Of a stretch of DNA of 64,000 nucleotides, positions 34,678-44,200 are shown one piece after another. The position numbers and the translations under genes are program-made. The stretch comes from JBBQCW01 sp038319025 (GTDB lineage: Bacteria > Actinomycetota > Thermoleophilia > Solirubrobacterales > Solirubrobacteraceae): the NCBI GenBank assembly GCA_038319025.1, contig JBBQCW010000011.1:45006-109005 (forward strand), written 5' to 3'. Each line of letters opens with the position of its first letter. Positions within the stretch are counted from its first letter, which is position 1. The notes under the pieces are model-generated. The model saw only the letters and a program-made list of their open reading frames with translations. It ran no database searches and had not been told where the DNA came from.

Positions 34678-36210
34678 TCAGCGCAGCGGCGCTCCCCACT
34701 CGGTGTCCTCGCGCAGCTGCTTCTTGAGGACCTTGCCGCCCGGATTGCGAGGCAAGGGCTCGGTCCGCACGGCGACGTACTGGGGCACCTTGAAGTCGGC
34801 GATCAGTTCGCGGACGTGGGCGATCACGGCCGCCACGTCAAGCTCACCCGAAGCCGGAACGATCACTGCGCCGACCTTCTCGCCCATCATGTCGTCGGGC
34901 ACCGGGATCACCGCCGCCTCCCCCACGCCCGGGGCGCCGGCGAGCGCCGACTCGACCTCGATCGAGTAGATGTTCTCCCCGCCGCGATTGATCATGTCCT
35001 TCGCCCGGTCGACGATGTGCAGCAGGCCGTCATCGTCGATGCGGGCCAGGTCGCCGGTGCGCAGCCAACCGTCGACGAACGCCTCGTCCGTGGCCTCGGA
35101 TTTGTTCCAGTAGCCCTGCACGACGTTCTGTCCCCGAACAAGCAACTCGCCGACCCCCGTGGCCGGATCCGGCTGATCGAGAGCGATGTCGACGACCGGC
35201 ATCGCGAAGCCGACGCTGTCGGCATGGTCGACCGCCTCCTCGTGAGGCAGGAACGAGGTCAGTGACGCCGTCTCCGTCAGCCCGAAGCCGTTGCCCACCC
35301 GGGCCGCCGGAAACGCCTGCTGAATCACGTGCACGGCCGACGCCGCGATCGGCGCGCCACCGTAGGAGACCCAGCGCACATGTGAGAGATCGGTCTGCGC
35401 GAACAGCGGGTGACGGGTGAGGGCGTGGTAGATGGCCGGGACCGAAGTCAGCATCTGCACGCGCTCCTCGCGGACCGTGCGCAGGAAGCCCTCGATGTCC
35501 AGCGGGTTGGCGAGTATGAACGCGCGGCCGCCCAGGGCGTTGAGCACGAGCAGCTGACTGTTGCATCCGGTCACGTGGAAGAGCGGCACGTTGATCAGCG
35601 TGGCCAGGGACGGCCCTTCGGCGCGGTCGACGCCGATACACCGGAACGCGTTCTCGATGTTCGCCAGGAAGTTGGCGTGCGAGGTCATCGCTCCCTTCGG
35701 AAAGCCGGTGGTGCCGCTGGTGTAGAAGATCGCCGCCAGCTCTTCAGGTTCCAGGTCCTCGACGACGAACGGCTCACCTTCCGGCAGCGCCACGTCGGGG
35801 GCGAAGACGTGGGCGGCGCCGGAGTCCGATACGACGTAGTCGACCTCGGACTCCTTGAAGCGAGTGTTTACGGGAACGACGACGGCGCCCGCCAGCTGTG
35901 TGCCCCAGAACGCCAGCACCCAATCCAGACCGTTGGGCAGTCGGATGGCCACGCGGTCGCCGCGCCCGACGCCCGCGGAGCGCAGCCCGCCGGCCACGCG
36001 CGCAGCGCGGCTCCACAGCTGCGAAAACGTCAGCGCTTCACCGCCGACCTCGACCACCGCGACGGCGTCCGGGTCGCGGTCGACGCTCGCGCGCAGCATC
36101 GCCACGAGAGAGCGCGGCAGATCGTCGTACCGAGCTATCCCGTCGGCCCCGCGCGTGACACCGGTGTGGTCAAACGGATTGCGCCCTCGATCAGCGGACT
36201 GAACCGGCAT
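34678..36210 (-). CDS. AMP-forming acyl-CoA synthetase (FadD-like)
   Basis: 510 aa of the ANL superfamily. The ATP/AMP motif is IFYTSGTTGFPKGAM, then YGGAPIAASAV, GFGLTETASLTSF, the hinge region GWLRTGDLARIDDDG, and the C-terminal catalytic Lys in PRNPGGKVLKKQLRE. It activates a carboxylic acid to acyl-AMP and then to the CoA thioester. It starts 18 bp after the TetR gene on the same strand, so the two form an operon divergent from the BVMO/alcohol dehydrogenase pair. Chain specificity is not visible. Confidence 0.92.
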   Translation of the reverse strand: MPVQSADRGRNPFDHTGVTRGADGIARYDDLPRSLVAMLRASVDRDPDAVAVVEVGGEALTFSQLWSRAARVAGGLRSAGVGRGDRVAIRLPNGLDWVLAFWGTQLAGAVVVPVNTRFKESEVDYVVSDSGAAHVFAPDVALPEGEPFVVEDLEPEELAAIFYTSGTTGFPKGAMTSHANFLANIENAFRCIGVDRAEGPSLATLINVPLFHVTGCNSQLLVLNALGGRAFILANPLDIEGFLRTVREERVQMLTSVPAIYHALTRHPLFAQTDLSHVRWVSYGGAPIAASAVHVIQQAFPAARVGNGFGLTETASLTSFLPHEEAVDHADSVGFAMPVVDIALDQPDPATGVGELLVRGQNVVQGYWNKSEATDEAFVDGWLRTGDLARIDDDGLLHIVDRAKDMINRGGENIYSIEVESALAGAPGVGEAAVIPVPDDMMGEKVGAVIVPASGELDVAAVIAHVRELIADFKVPQYVAVRTEPLPRNPGGKVLKKQLREDTEWGAPLR

Positions 36211-36228
36211 GCCTGCTCCTCTCGTTGC

Positions 36229-36837
36229 TCATGTTTTTGCCTGCCCCAGATACCAGCGAGCGTGCTCGACCAGTCGTTCTGGCCCGAACGCCTCTGGATC
36301 GGTCAGCACGAGCCGGGCGTACTCGTCGGAGATCGCTGACAACACCCGGGCGGTCAACTCCGCGTCGGGCTGCCGGCGGTCGTGCAGCAGCGCCGGCTCC
36401 ACCGCCTGCGTGAGTCGCTGCAGGACCAGCGCCCGACCGCTCGCGATGCTCTCGCGCAGCAGCGCCGGGGCACCTTCGGGCGCCATCAGCACGAGGCGCC
36501 ACGTCGTCGGGTGATCTCGCACTGCGTACAGATAGGCGCGCAGGCTCTCGAGCATCAGCTCGACCGGGTCACCGTCACTGAGGTCGGCCAGCGTCGTCTC
36601 GGAAACTTGTGCGGCCGCGCGCGTCGTCTCCCGCTCGATGACCGCCTCCAACAGCCCGTGCAGGTCACCGAAGTGCTCGTAGACAATCGGCCGGGAGATC
36701 CCCGCCGCCCGCGACACCGATTCGATCGACACGGCCGGAAAGCCGTCATCGGCGACGAGCTTGGCCGTCACGTCGATGATCTGCTCCCGCCGGGCAGCGG
36801 CGGTCATGCGAGGTGACGAGCGGACGGGCGCGGGCAT
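36229..36837 (-). CDS. TetR/AcrR-family regulator of the BVMO region
   Basis: 202 aa from the ATG of MPAPVRSSPRMTAAARREQI (an ATG 30 bp later is an alternative). The helix-turn-helix is VSIESVSRAAGISRPIVYEHFGDLHGLLE. The C-terminal half contains RDHPTTWRLVLMAPEGAP and VLTDPEAFGPERLVEHARWYLG. Upstream gene of the acyl-CoA synthetase and divergent from the BVMO. Two copies of TTAC-N6-GTAA in the shared promoter region are its likely operators. Confidence 0.9.
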   Translation of the reverse strand: MPAPVRSSPRMTAAARREQIIDVTAKLVADDGFPAVSIESVSRAAGISRPIVYEHFGDLHGLLEAVIERETTRAAAQVSETTLADLSDGDPVELMLESLRAYLYAVRDHPTTWRLVLMAPEGAPALLRESIASGRALVLQRLTQAVEPALLHDRRQPDAELTARVLSAISDEYARLVLTDPEAFGPERLVEHARWYLGQAKT

Positions 36838-36862
36838 CGTGGGACCGGATGCTACCCCATGT

Positions 36863-36892
36863 GTTACGGTGGCGTAACTTACGACGCTGTAA
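36863..36892. promoter_or_regulatory. Two TTAC-N6-GTAA operators, 15 bp apart
   Basis: Between the divergent TetR and BVMO genes are TTAC-N6-GTAA at 36864-36877 (extended to GTTACG-N4-CGTAAC, 36863-36878) and again at 36879-36892. The unit repeats at 15 bp, so dimers could bind side by side. The second ends 19 bp before the BVMO ATG. This TTAC/GTAA dyad is a common TetR-family operator core. Confidence 0.65.
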
Positions 36893-36911
36893 CCCAATCT
36901 GGAGACCGCAC

Positions 36912-38402
36912 ATGGAGTCGTCAACCGAGCACGCGAAGGTGATCATCGTCGGCGGAGGGTTCTCCGGCTTGGCGATGGCGATCCGCCTCCAGCAGGAGGG
37001 CATCGACGACTTCCTCGTCCTTGAACGCGCCGAGGATGTCGGCGGTACGTGGCAAGCCAATACCTACCCCGGCTGCATGTGCGATGTCCCCTCACACCTG
37101 TACTCGCTGTCGTTCGCGCCGAACCCCGACTGGTCGCACACCTACTCCCCCCAGCCGGAGATCCGCGACTACCTGCGCGCGACCGCCGACCACTTCGGCC
37201 TGCGCCGACACCTGCGCACCGGCGTTTGTGTGACGGCGGCGGCCTGGCAGGAGGACGACGGGGTTTGGGAGATTGAGACGAACGCGGGCGCGTTCACGGG
37301 CACCGTCCTGGTCAGCGCGATGGGCCCGCTGACCGAGCCGCTGATCCCCGACCTACCTGGCCTCGATCGCTTCGAGGGCAAGACGATGCACTCGGCCCGG
37401 TGGGATCACGACTACGACCTCAAGGGCAGGCGTGTCGCGTCGATTGGCACCGGCGCATCGGCGATCCAGTACGTGCCGGAGATCTGCGGCGACGTGGACC
37501 AACTCCACGTCTTCCAGCGCACGGCGCCGTGGGTGATGCCGCACAGCGACCGGCCGATCACCGACGCCGAGCGCACCCTGTATCGCCGGGTCCCGCTCGC
37601 CCAGCGTGCGGTGCGCGCAGCCGTCTACGCCGGCCGCGAACTACTCGTCCTCGGGTTCGTCAAAGAGCCCAGGCTGATGAAGCTGCTCGAACGACTCGCA
37701 CGTTCGCACATCGACAAGCAGATCTCCGACCCGGGGCTGCGCCGACAGGTCACGCCCGACTACGCGCTCGGCTGCAAGCGCATGTTGCCCTCCAATCGCT
37801 GGTACCCCGCGCTCGGCGAGCCGAACGTGGAGCTGGTGACCGCCGGCATCCGGGAGATCCGTGAACACTCGATCGTCGACATGGATGGCGTAGAGCGCGA
37901 GGTCGACGCCATCATCCTCGGCACCGGCTTCCATGTGACCGACACGCCGTATGCCCATCAGCTGCGCGGACGTGACGGCAGGCTCATGAGCGAGATCTGG
38001 CAGGGCAGTCCGCGGGCCTACCTCGGCACGTCGGTCCCCGGATTCCCGAACCACTTCCTGCTGCTGGGCCCGAACACCGGGCTCGGGCACAGCTCGATGC
38101 CGTACATGATCGAATCCCAGGTCGAGCACGTGCTCGGGGCAATCCAGTCGATGGAGCGCCGGGGTGCCGACACAATCGAGGTGCGCCCCGAAGCGACGGC
38201 CGCTTACAACGCACTGATCGACGAGAAGATGCTCGGCACAGTGTGGGACAAGGGCGGCTGCACGAGTTTCTACATCGACGCGGCCGGGCGTAACGCGACG
38301 CTGTGGCCCGACTGGACGTGGCGCTTTCGGCAGCTCACCGCCAAGGTCGACCCCGGCGCCTACGTGCTCGGTACCCGCACCCGTGAGAAGGTGGCGGCAT
38401 GA
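36912..38402 (+). CDS. Flavin-containing Baeyer-Villiger monooxygenase
   Basis: 496 aa. FAD motif VIIVGGGFSGLAMAIRL, then GGTWQANTYPGCMCDVPSHLY; the BVMO fingerprint FxGxxxHxxxWD is present as FEGKTMHSARWD; NADPH motif VASIGTGASAIQYVPEI; and the C-terminal LLGPNTGLGHSSMPYMIE block. It is a different subgroup from the EthA-like protein at 11401 (closer to 'YPGCMCDVPSHLYSLSF'-type BVMOs of actinobacteria). It would convert a ketone into an ester or lactone with NADPH and O2. Followed by a zinc alcohol dehydrogenase with a 4-bp overlap; divergent from TetR and the acyl-CoA synthetase. Confidence 0.93.
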   Translation: MESSTEHAKVIIVGGGFSGLAMAIRLQQEGIDDFLVLERAEDVGGTWQANTYPGCMCDVPSHLYSLSFAPNPDWSHTYSPQPEIRDYLRATADHFGLRRHLRTGVCVTAAAWQEDDGVWEIETNAGAFTGTVLVSAMGPLTEPLIPDLPGLDRFEGKTMHSARWDHDYDLKGRRVASIGTGASAIQYVPEICGDVDQLHVFQRTAPWVMPHSDRPITDAERTLYRRVPLAQRAVRAAVYAGRELLVLGFVKEPRLMKLLERLARSHIDKQISDPGLRRQVTPDYALGCKRMLPSNRWYPALGEPNVELVTAGIREIREHSIVDMDGVEREVDAIILGTGFHVTDTPYAHQLRGRDGRLMSEIWQGSPRAYLGTSVPGFPNHFLLLGPNTGLGHSSMPYMIESQVEHVLGAIQSMERRGADTIEVRPEATAAYNALIDEKMLGTVWDKGGCTSFYIDAAGRNATLWPDWTWRFRQLTAKVDPGAYVLGTRTREKVAA

Positions 38403-39565
38403 GGGCCGTGGTCTGCCAGCACACTGAGCTCGGAGTCGTCGAGCAGCCGGAGCCGACGCTCGGCCCCGGCCAGGTGCGGCTGAAGGTGCTGCGGTGCGGT
38501 ATCTGCGGCTCGGACCTGCACGCCCGCCATGCGATGGATGAGCTAGCCGACCAGATTGCGCGGACCGGTTATGAGCGCATGGGCCGCGCGTCCGAGCCCG
38601 TCGTCTTCGGGCACGAGTTCTCCGGTGAGATCGCCGAGTACGGGCCGAAGTGCAAGCGTGATCTGCCCACGGGAACCCCGGTGGTCGCTCTGCCGCTGAT
38701 CCGCTCCGGCCAGGGCATCGATGCGGTCGGATTGTCGGCCCATGCCCCGGGCGCCTACGCCGAGCAGGTCGCCGTTCAGGAGTCGCTCATGCTGGCTGTC
38801 CCGAACGGGCTCGCCCCCGACGTAGCCGCACTGACGGAACCGATGGCCATCGCCTGGCATGCGGTGCGCCGCGGTGACGTGGGCAAGAAGCAGGTGGCAA
38901 TCGTGATCGGCTGCGGGCCGATCGGCCTCGGGGTCATCCTGATGCTCAAGGCCGCCGGGGTTCGCACCGTCGTGGCCAGCGACTTCTCCGTTGGCCGCCG
39001 CGCGCTGGCGCAGGCATGCGGGGCCGACGTCGTCGTCGACCCGGGACAGTCCTCGCCGTACTCCGCCGCCGGCGACCGCGGTTTTCTCACCGACGTCCCT
39101 TCTGCGGTCGAGATGCTCGTCGGCACGCGTGAGAAGCTCGGTCGACTGCCGATCGGCTGGTGGCACACGTGGCGCCTGGTCGAGGCGCTAGGAGTCGAGC
39201 CCAAGTACCCGGTGATCTTCGAGTGCGTCGGTGTTCCCGGCATCATCGAGGACATCATCGATGGTGCGCCGCTCCTCTCCCGCGTCGTCGTGGCCGGCGT
39301 CTGCATCGCCCCGGATACGTTCCGCCCGGCGATGGCCATCAACAAGGAGATCGACCTGCGGTTCGTCGTCGGCTACACGCCGCTCGAGTTCCGAGACACG
39401 CTCCACATGCTGGCCGAAGGCAAGGTCGACCCGCGAAAGCTCATCACCGGCGAGGTGGGGCTGGACGGCGTCGATGCCGCCTTCACGGCGCTCGGCGACC
39501 CGGAAACGCACGCCAAGATCCTCATCGATCCGCAGAGCGCGGTGACCGAGCCGGCGATGGCCTGA
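38399..39565 (+). CDS. Zinc-binding alcohol dehydrogenase (MDR superfamily), paralog 2
   Basis: 388 aa, ATGA overlap with the BVMO. Zinc and nucleotide motifs: LRCGICGSDLHARHA, VFGHEFSGEIAEYG and VAIVIGCGPIGLGVILML. It carries the same unusual insertion as the 22789 protein (RLPIGWWHTWRLVEALG) and the same VIFECVGVPGIIEDII block, so the two are clear paralogs that each sit in an oxidation gene set. Coupling to a BVMO strongly suggests that one enzyme makes the ketone the BVMO uses, or oxidises the alcohol released after ester cleavage. Confidence 0.92.
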   Translation: MRAVVCQHTELGVVEQPEPTLGPGQVRLKVLRCGICGSDLHARHAMDELADQIARTGYERMGRASEPVVFGHEFSGEIAEYGPKCKRDLPTGTPVVALPLIRSGQGIDAVGLSAHAPGAYAEQVAVQESLMLAVPNGLAPDVAALTEPMAIAWHAVRRGDVGKKQVAIVIGCGPIGLGVILMLKAAGVRTVVASDFSVGRRALAQACGADVVVDPGQSSPYSAAGDRGFLTDVPSAVEMLVGTREKLGRLPIGWWHTWRLVEALGVEPKYPVIFECVGVPGIIEDIIDGAPLLSRVVVAGVCIAPDTFRPAMAINKEIDLRFVVGYTPLEFRDTLHMLAEGKVDPRKLITGEVGLDGVDAAFTALGDPETHAKILIDPQSAVTEPAMA

Positions 39566-39580
39566 CGAGGCGTACCGGCG

Positions 39581-40108
39581 CTACTGCGCGTCCAGGACCA
39601 ACGTCACGTGCAGGTGCGCCTGGCCTTTGATCATTCCCATCTTGCTCCAGCCGACTCCGGCCGCCGCGCGGTCGACATCGAGCGTCGTGCTGAGTTCGAG
39701 GCGGCCCGTGTCTGTGAGGAGCGCCTGCAGCGGGGTGACGATCTCAAGCTGCGTATCGCGAATCTGCAGCACTCCGTTCATGGAGAGTGCGCCGCTTGAG
39801 GAGTCGACTCCCGTCAGGGTGAAGTTCACTTCCGGACTCTCCTCCACGGCGAAGAAATCGTCGCCGCGCAGGTGATCGTCCCGCTTCTGGTTGCCGGTAT
39901 CGAGGCTGGCAGCGCGGATGCGCAGGTCGCCCTTCACGCCTTCCTCCTTCACGCTCACGTTGCCCTCAAACTCGGCGAATGCTCCCTTGACGGGCACGAG
40001 GCCGAACATCCCGCGAGAGGCAAACGTGACCTCGCCGGCCTGGGGGTCGACCTTCCAGGTACCGGTGGGAAGGGCGGTGAGCTGAGGCTGCGTAGTCGTG
40101 GTGGACAT
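39581..40108 (-). CDS. YceI-family protein
   Basis: 175 aa from the ATG giving MSTTTTQPQLTALPTGTW. The family pattern is clear: WKVDPQAGEVTFASRGMFGLVPVKGAFAEFEG as short motifs WKVDPQAGEVTF and VKGAFAEFEG, then LDTGNQKRDDHLRGDDFF and GTLTITRDT-like LQIRDTQLEIVT. YceI proteins are lipocalin-like barrels that bind isoprenoid chains. There is no signal peptide here, so it would be cytoplasmic. Divergent from a TetR gene across an operator palindrome, a pairing seen in many actinobacteria. Confidence 0.88.
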   Translation of the reverse strand: MSTTTTQPQLTALPTGTWKVDPQAGEVTFASRGMFGLVPVKGAFAEFEGNVSVKEEGVKGDLRIRAASLDTGNQKRDDHLRGDDFFAVEESPEVNFTLTGVDSSSGALSMNGVLQIRDTQLEIVTPLQALLTDTGRLELSTTLDVDRAAAGVGWSKMGMIKGQAHLHVTLVLDAQ

Positions 40109-40130
40109 CGTAAGGCTCCTCGGTGGTCGT

Positions 40131-40190
40131 AAGCGGACCGTTGATCTATTTCTTGGCCAACCGTAGCACAAGCGGACCGTCGGTCCGCTT
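40131..40190. promoter_or_regulatory. Operator region: 9-bp palindrome plus a second half-site
   Basis: Between the divergent YceI and TetR genes, AAGCGGACC (40170-40178) and GGTCCGCTT (40182-40190) form a perfect inverted repeat with a GTC spacer, ending 15 bp before the TetR start. A further copy of the left half, AAGCGGACCG, lies at 40131-40140 near the YceI start with a poor right half. The TetR protein (40206-40814) probably binds both to repress both genes. Confidence 0.7.
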
Positions 40191-40205
40191 GGCTAGACTC
40201 ACTCC

Positions 40206-40814
40206 ATGGGTGCCGTTCCTCACCAACCGCTCCCGATCGCGGAGCAGCGAGCCGAACGCGGAGACGCCGCCGCCAACAGGGTGCGCATCCTAGCTGCGGC
40301 CCGCCGACTGCTGGAGGAGGAAGGTCCGGCCCACCTTTCGATGGACGCCGTGGCGGTGGCCGCAGGAGTCGGCAAGGGCACGATCTTTCGGCGCTTTGGC
40401 GACCGACCGGGGCTGATGGAGCAGCTGATCAACGCCCACATGCAGGACTTCCAAGACGCATTCCTCACCGGCCCTCCTCCGCTCGGACCGGGAGCGCCGC
40501 CGGCCGCGCGACTCGAGGCTTTCTTCGTCGCGCTGGTCCAGATGCAGGGCCGGCATCTGCCGCTGGCTCTCGCCGCCGAGATGCGGCCCCCGGCCGAGCC
40601 AGCGCGCGGCGCGTTCGCCCCCCTCCTGCTGCACGTGCGAATCCTTCTGGGGGCACTGGACCCAACGCTCAACGCACCGGTCATCGCCCCGATGCTTCTG
40701 GGCATGATCGCCCCACCGGTTCTCGACTCGCTGCAACGGGAAGGGCACGACGGCGGCGCACTCGAGGCCGCCGTGATCATGGCGCTGCGCGGGGTCACCG
40801 CCCATCCCGGATAG
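40206..40814 (+). CDS. TetR/AcrR-family regulator of YceI
   Basis: 202 aa. The helix-turn-helix is LSMDAVAVAAGVGKGTIFRRFGDRPGLMEQL; IFRRFGDR in place of the usual IYRHF is common in this subgroup. The C-terminal domain is Pro/Leu-rich (LLHVRILLGALDPTLN, MLLGMIAPPVLD). Divergent from the yceI-like gene with a perfect operator palindrome between, so autorepression and repression of yceI are likely. Confidence 0.9.
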   Translation: MGAVPHQPLPIAEQRAERGDAAANRVRILAAARRLLEEEGPAHLSMDAVAVAAGVGKGTIFRRFGDRPGLMEQLINAHMQDFQDAFLTGPPPLGPGAPPAARLEAFFVALVQMQGRHLPLALAAEMRPPAEPARGAFAPLLLHVRILLGALDPTLNAPVIAPMLLGMIAPPVLDSLQREGHDGGALEAAVIMALRGVTAHPG

Positions 40815-40825
40815 GCTCGATCGGC

Positions 40826-41233
40826 ATGAGCGATATCGAAGAGATCGCCCGCCTCCAGCACGCCTGGATGGACGCTTGGCTGGCCGGCGACATGACCACT
40901 TGCGGGGCGCTGCTGGCTCCCGAGTTTCGGCTGCGGAGCGTTGCCACTGACCATGTTGTGGGCCGCGATGAATGGCTTGAGCAAGCTGGGAGCGGCCGCA
41001 TCGCCGGGACGGCGTTTGACTACGAAGAACTGGACGTGGTCGTCGTCGGCGACACGGCGGTGGCGATGTCACGTACCCGGCAGGAGGCGACGATCGCCGG
41101 TAACGACTGGTCGGCGACGCTCCACGTCACCGACGTCTGGGTCCGTCGCGACGGCGCGTGGACGGTCATCGCCCGCCACGCCAGTCCGCTGGTGGGGCAC
41201 TTGGGCGCCCAGGCAGCGTCAAGCAGCGACTGA
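40826..41233 (+). CDS. NTF2-like (SnoaL/DUF4440-type) protein
   Basis: 135 aa, 11 bp after the TetR gene. The fold pattern is plain: helix IEEIARLQHAWMDAWLAGD, LLAPEFRLRSV, then the beta sheet VVVVGDTAVAMSRTRQEATI and VTDVWVRRDGAWTVIARHAS. DUF4440/SnoaL-like domains are small-molecule binding or isomerase/cyclase scaffolds, and many are uncharacterised. No signal peptide. Convergent with the large exoprotein gene (19 bp gap). Function unknown. Confidence 0.85.
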   Translation: MSDIEEIARLQHAWMDAWLAGDMTTCGALLAPEFRLRSVATDHVVGRDEWLEQAGSGRIAGTAFDYEELDVVVVGDTAVAMSRTRQEATIAGNDWSATLHVTDVWVRRDGAWTVIARHASPLVGHLGAQAASSSD

Positions 41234-41252
41234 CCGGACAACAGCGGCGCCG

Positions 41253-44200
41253 TCAGAGGCCGATGGTGATGCTGACCCTGCGACCGGCCGCGGCCCGTGT
41301 ACCGGCCGGCGAGGACTGCGCGATCACTCGGCCCCGGCTGCGCCGGGTGGAGGCCCGTCGATGACCGGCGCGTCCGAACACGCAGTGGGCCTGGGCGAGC
41401 TTGGCGCGGGCCGATGACAGATTGAGGCCGCGGAGCTTGGGGACGATGCAGCGGGCCGACGCAAGCGGGGTCGCCGCAGGCGTCGTCGTGCTCGCAGGCG
41501 TCGTAGCGGCGGCGGGGGTGACCGGGTGGCTCGGCGCGTGCGGGGTCACGGCGGGAGTGGTCGCCACCGTGGTCACCGGCGGTGTGGTGATCGGCGGCGT
41601 GGTGATCGGGCCGGTCGGCAGCGCGTCACTTACCGGAGGTGGATCAGCGAGGTAGTGCTGGAAGACGCGGCCGGACGTGAGGGCAATGTCGTAGTAGGCG
41701 ACTTCGTCGATCGAGCCCTTGAACCAGGGACGCAGCTCTCCGTAGCCAACGTAAAAAGTGCTGACCGAGCTCGGCCGCTTCGTCGCCTCGACGCTGCCAT
41801 GCAGCGCGCCATCGACGTAGATCTGGATGCTCACGCCGTCCCACACGCCGACAACCTGGCTCCAGTGGCCGGGGCTGGGGCCGATGTCGGCGATAACGGT
41901 CCGGTCCATGTGACGGAACGCGAATAGACCGCCCGTGATGAACAGTTCGCCGGCGTCGCCATGCCCGATGATCGACGCGTCGCGCAGGTCGTCCGGGTTC
42001 ACCCACGCCTCTATGGTGGCCTGGAACCGCGGGGCCGTGATGCCGTTGATGTAGCCGTAGCCGCCGGCGCCGAAGAACCGGCGGGCATGGTCGCCGTCGC
42101 CGGCGATCCCGACGGGGCCGGAGTCCTGGTCGTTCTTGTACTCGCCGTCCCGCCCGTTCCCGGAGCCGTCCGCCATCGTGGTCCCGGACGGGTCGCCGAG
42201 CCGGTAGTAGGCGACGGGGGAGTCGGTGCGGATGATGTCCGCGAACGGCTTGACGGTGTAGGTGTGCGTGTGTACGTAGGTGAGACCGGCCTGATCGACG
42301 GCCGTCACCACGAACGCATGTGACCCAAGGCCGTCCGGCAACCGGGCGCCCGACAGGATCGGATTGCCGTCCACCGTCGCGGTGCACGAAGCGACATCGG
42401 CGGCACCGTCAGGGTCATCGCAGGAGAACTGCGCGTTCGGCGTCTTCCCGGGCGCGTACAGCCCGTTGTTGGACGGTGAATCTGGATCCACACTCGGCCG
42501 CGCGGTATCCAGATCCCCGGTGCCGGGGGACGGATGGTCAAACGCGGTGCCGATCAGGAAGTGGTTGCGCAGCTTGCCGACCGGAACGGCACTGTCGTAG
42601 TAGGCGACCTCATCCAGCGTGCCGTGGAACCACGGTGCCTGATCGCCATAGCCCACGTAAAACGTGCTCGCCCCGGACGGCGGCTTGTTCGCATTGGTCG
42701 AACTCGCGACCTGGATGCCGTTGACGAACAACCGGGTGGTGTGGCCGTCCCAGCTCGCTGCGACATGCCACCACGACCCAGCGCCAAGCGTGGGGCCCGG
42801 AGCGACGATGGTGTCCTGGGTCTGCCGCAACGCGAGATGGCCGCCGGTGATGAACAGCTGGCCGCCACCGCCCTGCCCGACGATGCTCATGTCCCCGCCG
42901 TCCGCCGGCTTCACCCACGCTTCCAGCGTGTACGCATCCTGCGGCGCGTCGATGCCGTTGGTGAACCCATAACCGTCACGCGCCGGGAAAAACGCGGCGA
43001 AATCCTGCGGGTCGTTCGCGCTCTCGCACGCCGCCGGCGGATGCGGACGACGGTGGCACGCGATCGCCGCCGGGCGACGCAAAGCGATCCCGTTCTTGTA
43101 CTCCCCATCGTGGCCGTGCCCGGACGTGTCGGCCATCGAATCCGAACCCAGCGGATCACCGAGGCGGTAGTACGCGATCGGGTGATCGTTCAGCAGATAG
43201 TCGGCGTACTTCGGCGGATCGACCACGTACGCCTGCGTCCCGGTGTAGGTGTTACCTGCGTTGTCGGTCGCGACCACGTGGAACACGTGCGGGCCAAGCG
43301 TGGAGGTATCGATCGGGCTGCCGGCCGGCACATCACCGACGCAACTGGCGACCCCGGAGGCCACGCCGTTGCTCAGCGGGTCATCGCACGTGAAGCTCGC
43401 CGGCACGTTCTCGTCAAGCACGTAGTGACCGCGCTTGGCCGGAGTCACGATGTTCACCGTCGGCTTCGTCGTGTCCAACACCCACGACGATGTCGCAGGA
43501 GTCGAGTCCGTGTTCCCCGCCTTGTCTACGGCGCGGACCGCAAAGCTGTGATTGCCCTCGGTCAGCGTCGGCGTCACGTAGGGAGAGGCGCACGTGGCGA
43601 ACGTGCCGCCGTCGACGGAGCACTCGAAACGACCGACGCCGGACGGATCGGTGTTGCCGCCGCCCGGCTTGACCGAGTCGGTCCCGCTGAACGTGAACGT
43701 CCGGGTCGTGGCGTTGGTCGGCGAAGGCGGCGTGGCCGAGTCGACGGTGGTGTCGGGTGCCCACGAGTCGAGCCAGAAGTGGTGCGTGACGACGTCGCTT
43801 CCGGGGCCGGGGATGCCCAACAGGTCGAAGGCGCAGCCCAGCGCACAGAGCTGGGTCGCCTCGACCGAGTAGTAGCCGTCGTACCAGTCGCCCAGCGGGC
43901 GGCCGGTCGCGAAGTAGGAGTCGTTGCGGTACAAGTCGCCGCCCGACGTGTTCCAGTCGCCGTCGATGTCGACGTAGTCGCCCGGAAAGTGGTTGTACAA
44001 CGTGGCGATGTCCACGTTCGTGGCCGGGTTGGCCGCACGGATGACCAGCGTGATGCGCAGGTCGAAGACGAAGAAGTTCAGGCTGCCGGTCCCGGCGTAG
44101 GACCCAGGTGGCGACTGCAGGTAGGCACCATCGCCGGGGGAGGCCATCGTCAGCGCCTGCGCCGATGAGGCAGAGACCGTCAAGACCGCCGCGGCCGCTG

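Noticed and set aside
42534..44168. A long open frame on the plus strand opposite the LamG exoprotein gene
   Set aside because: It is the high-GC complement of a gene with clear signal peptide and domains; its own sequence is Arg-rich without motifs.
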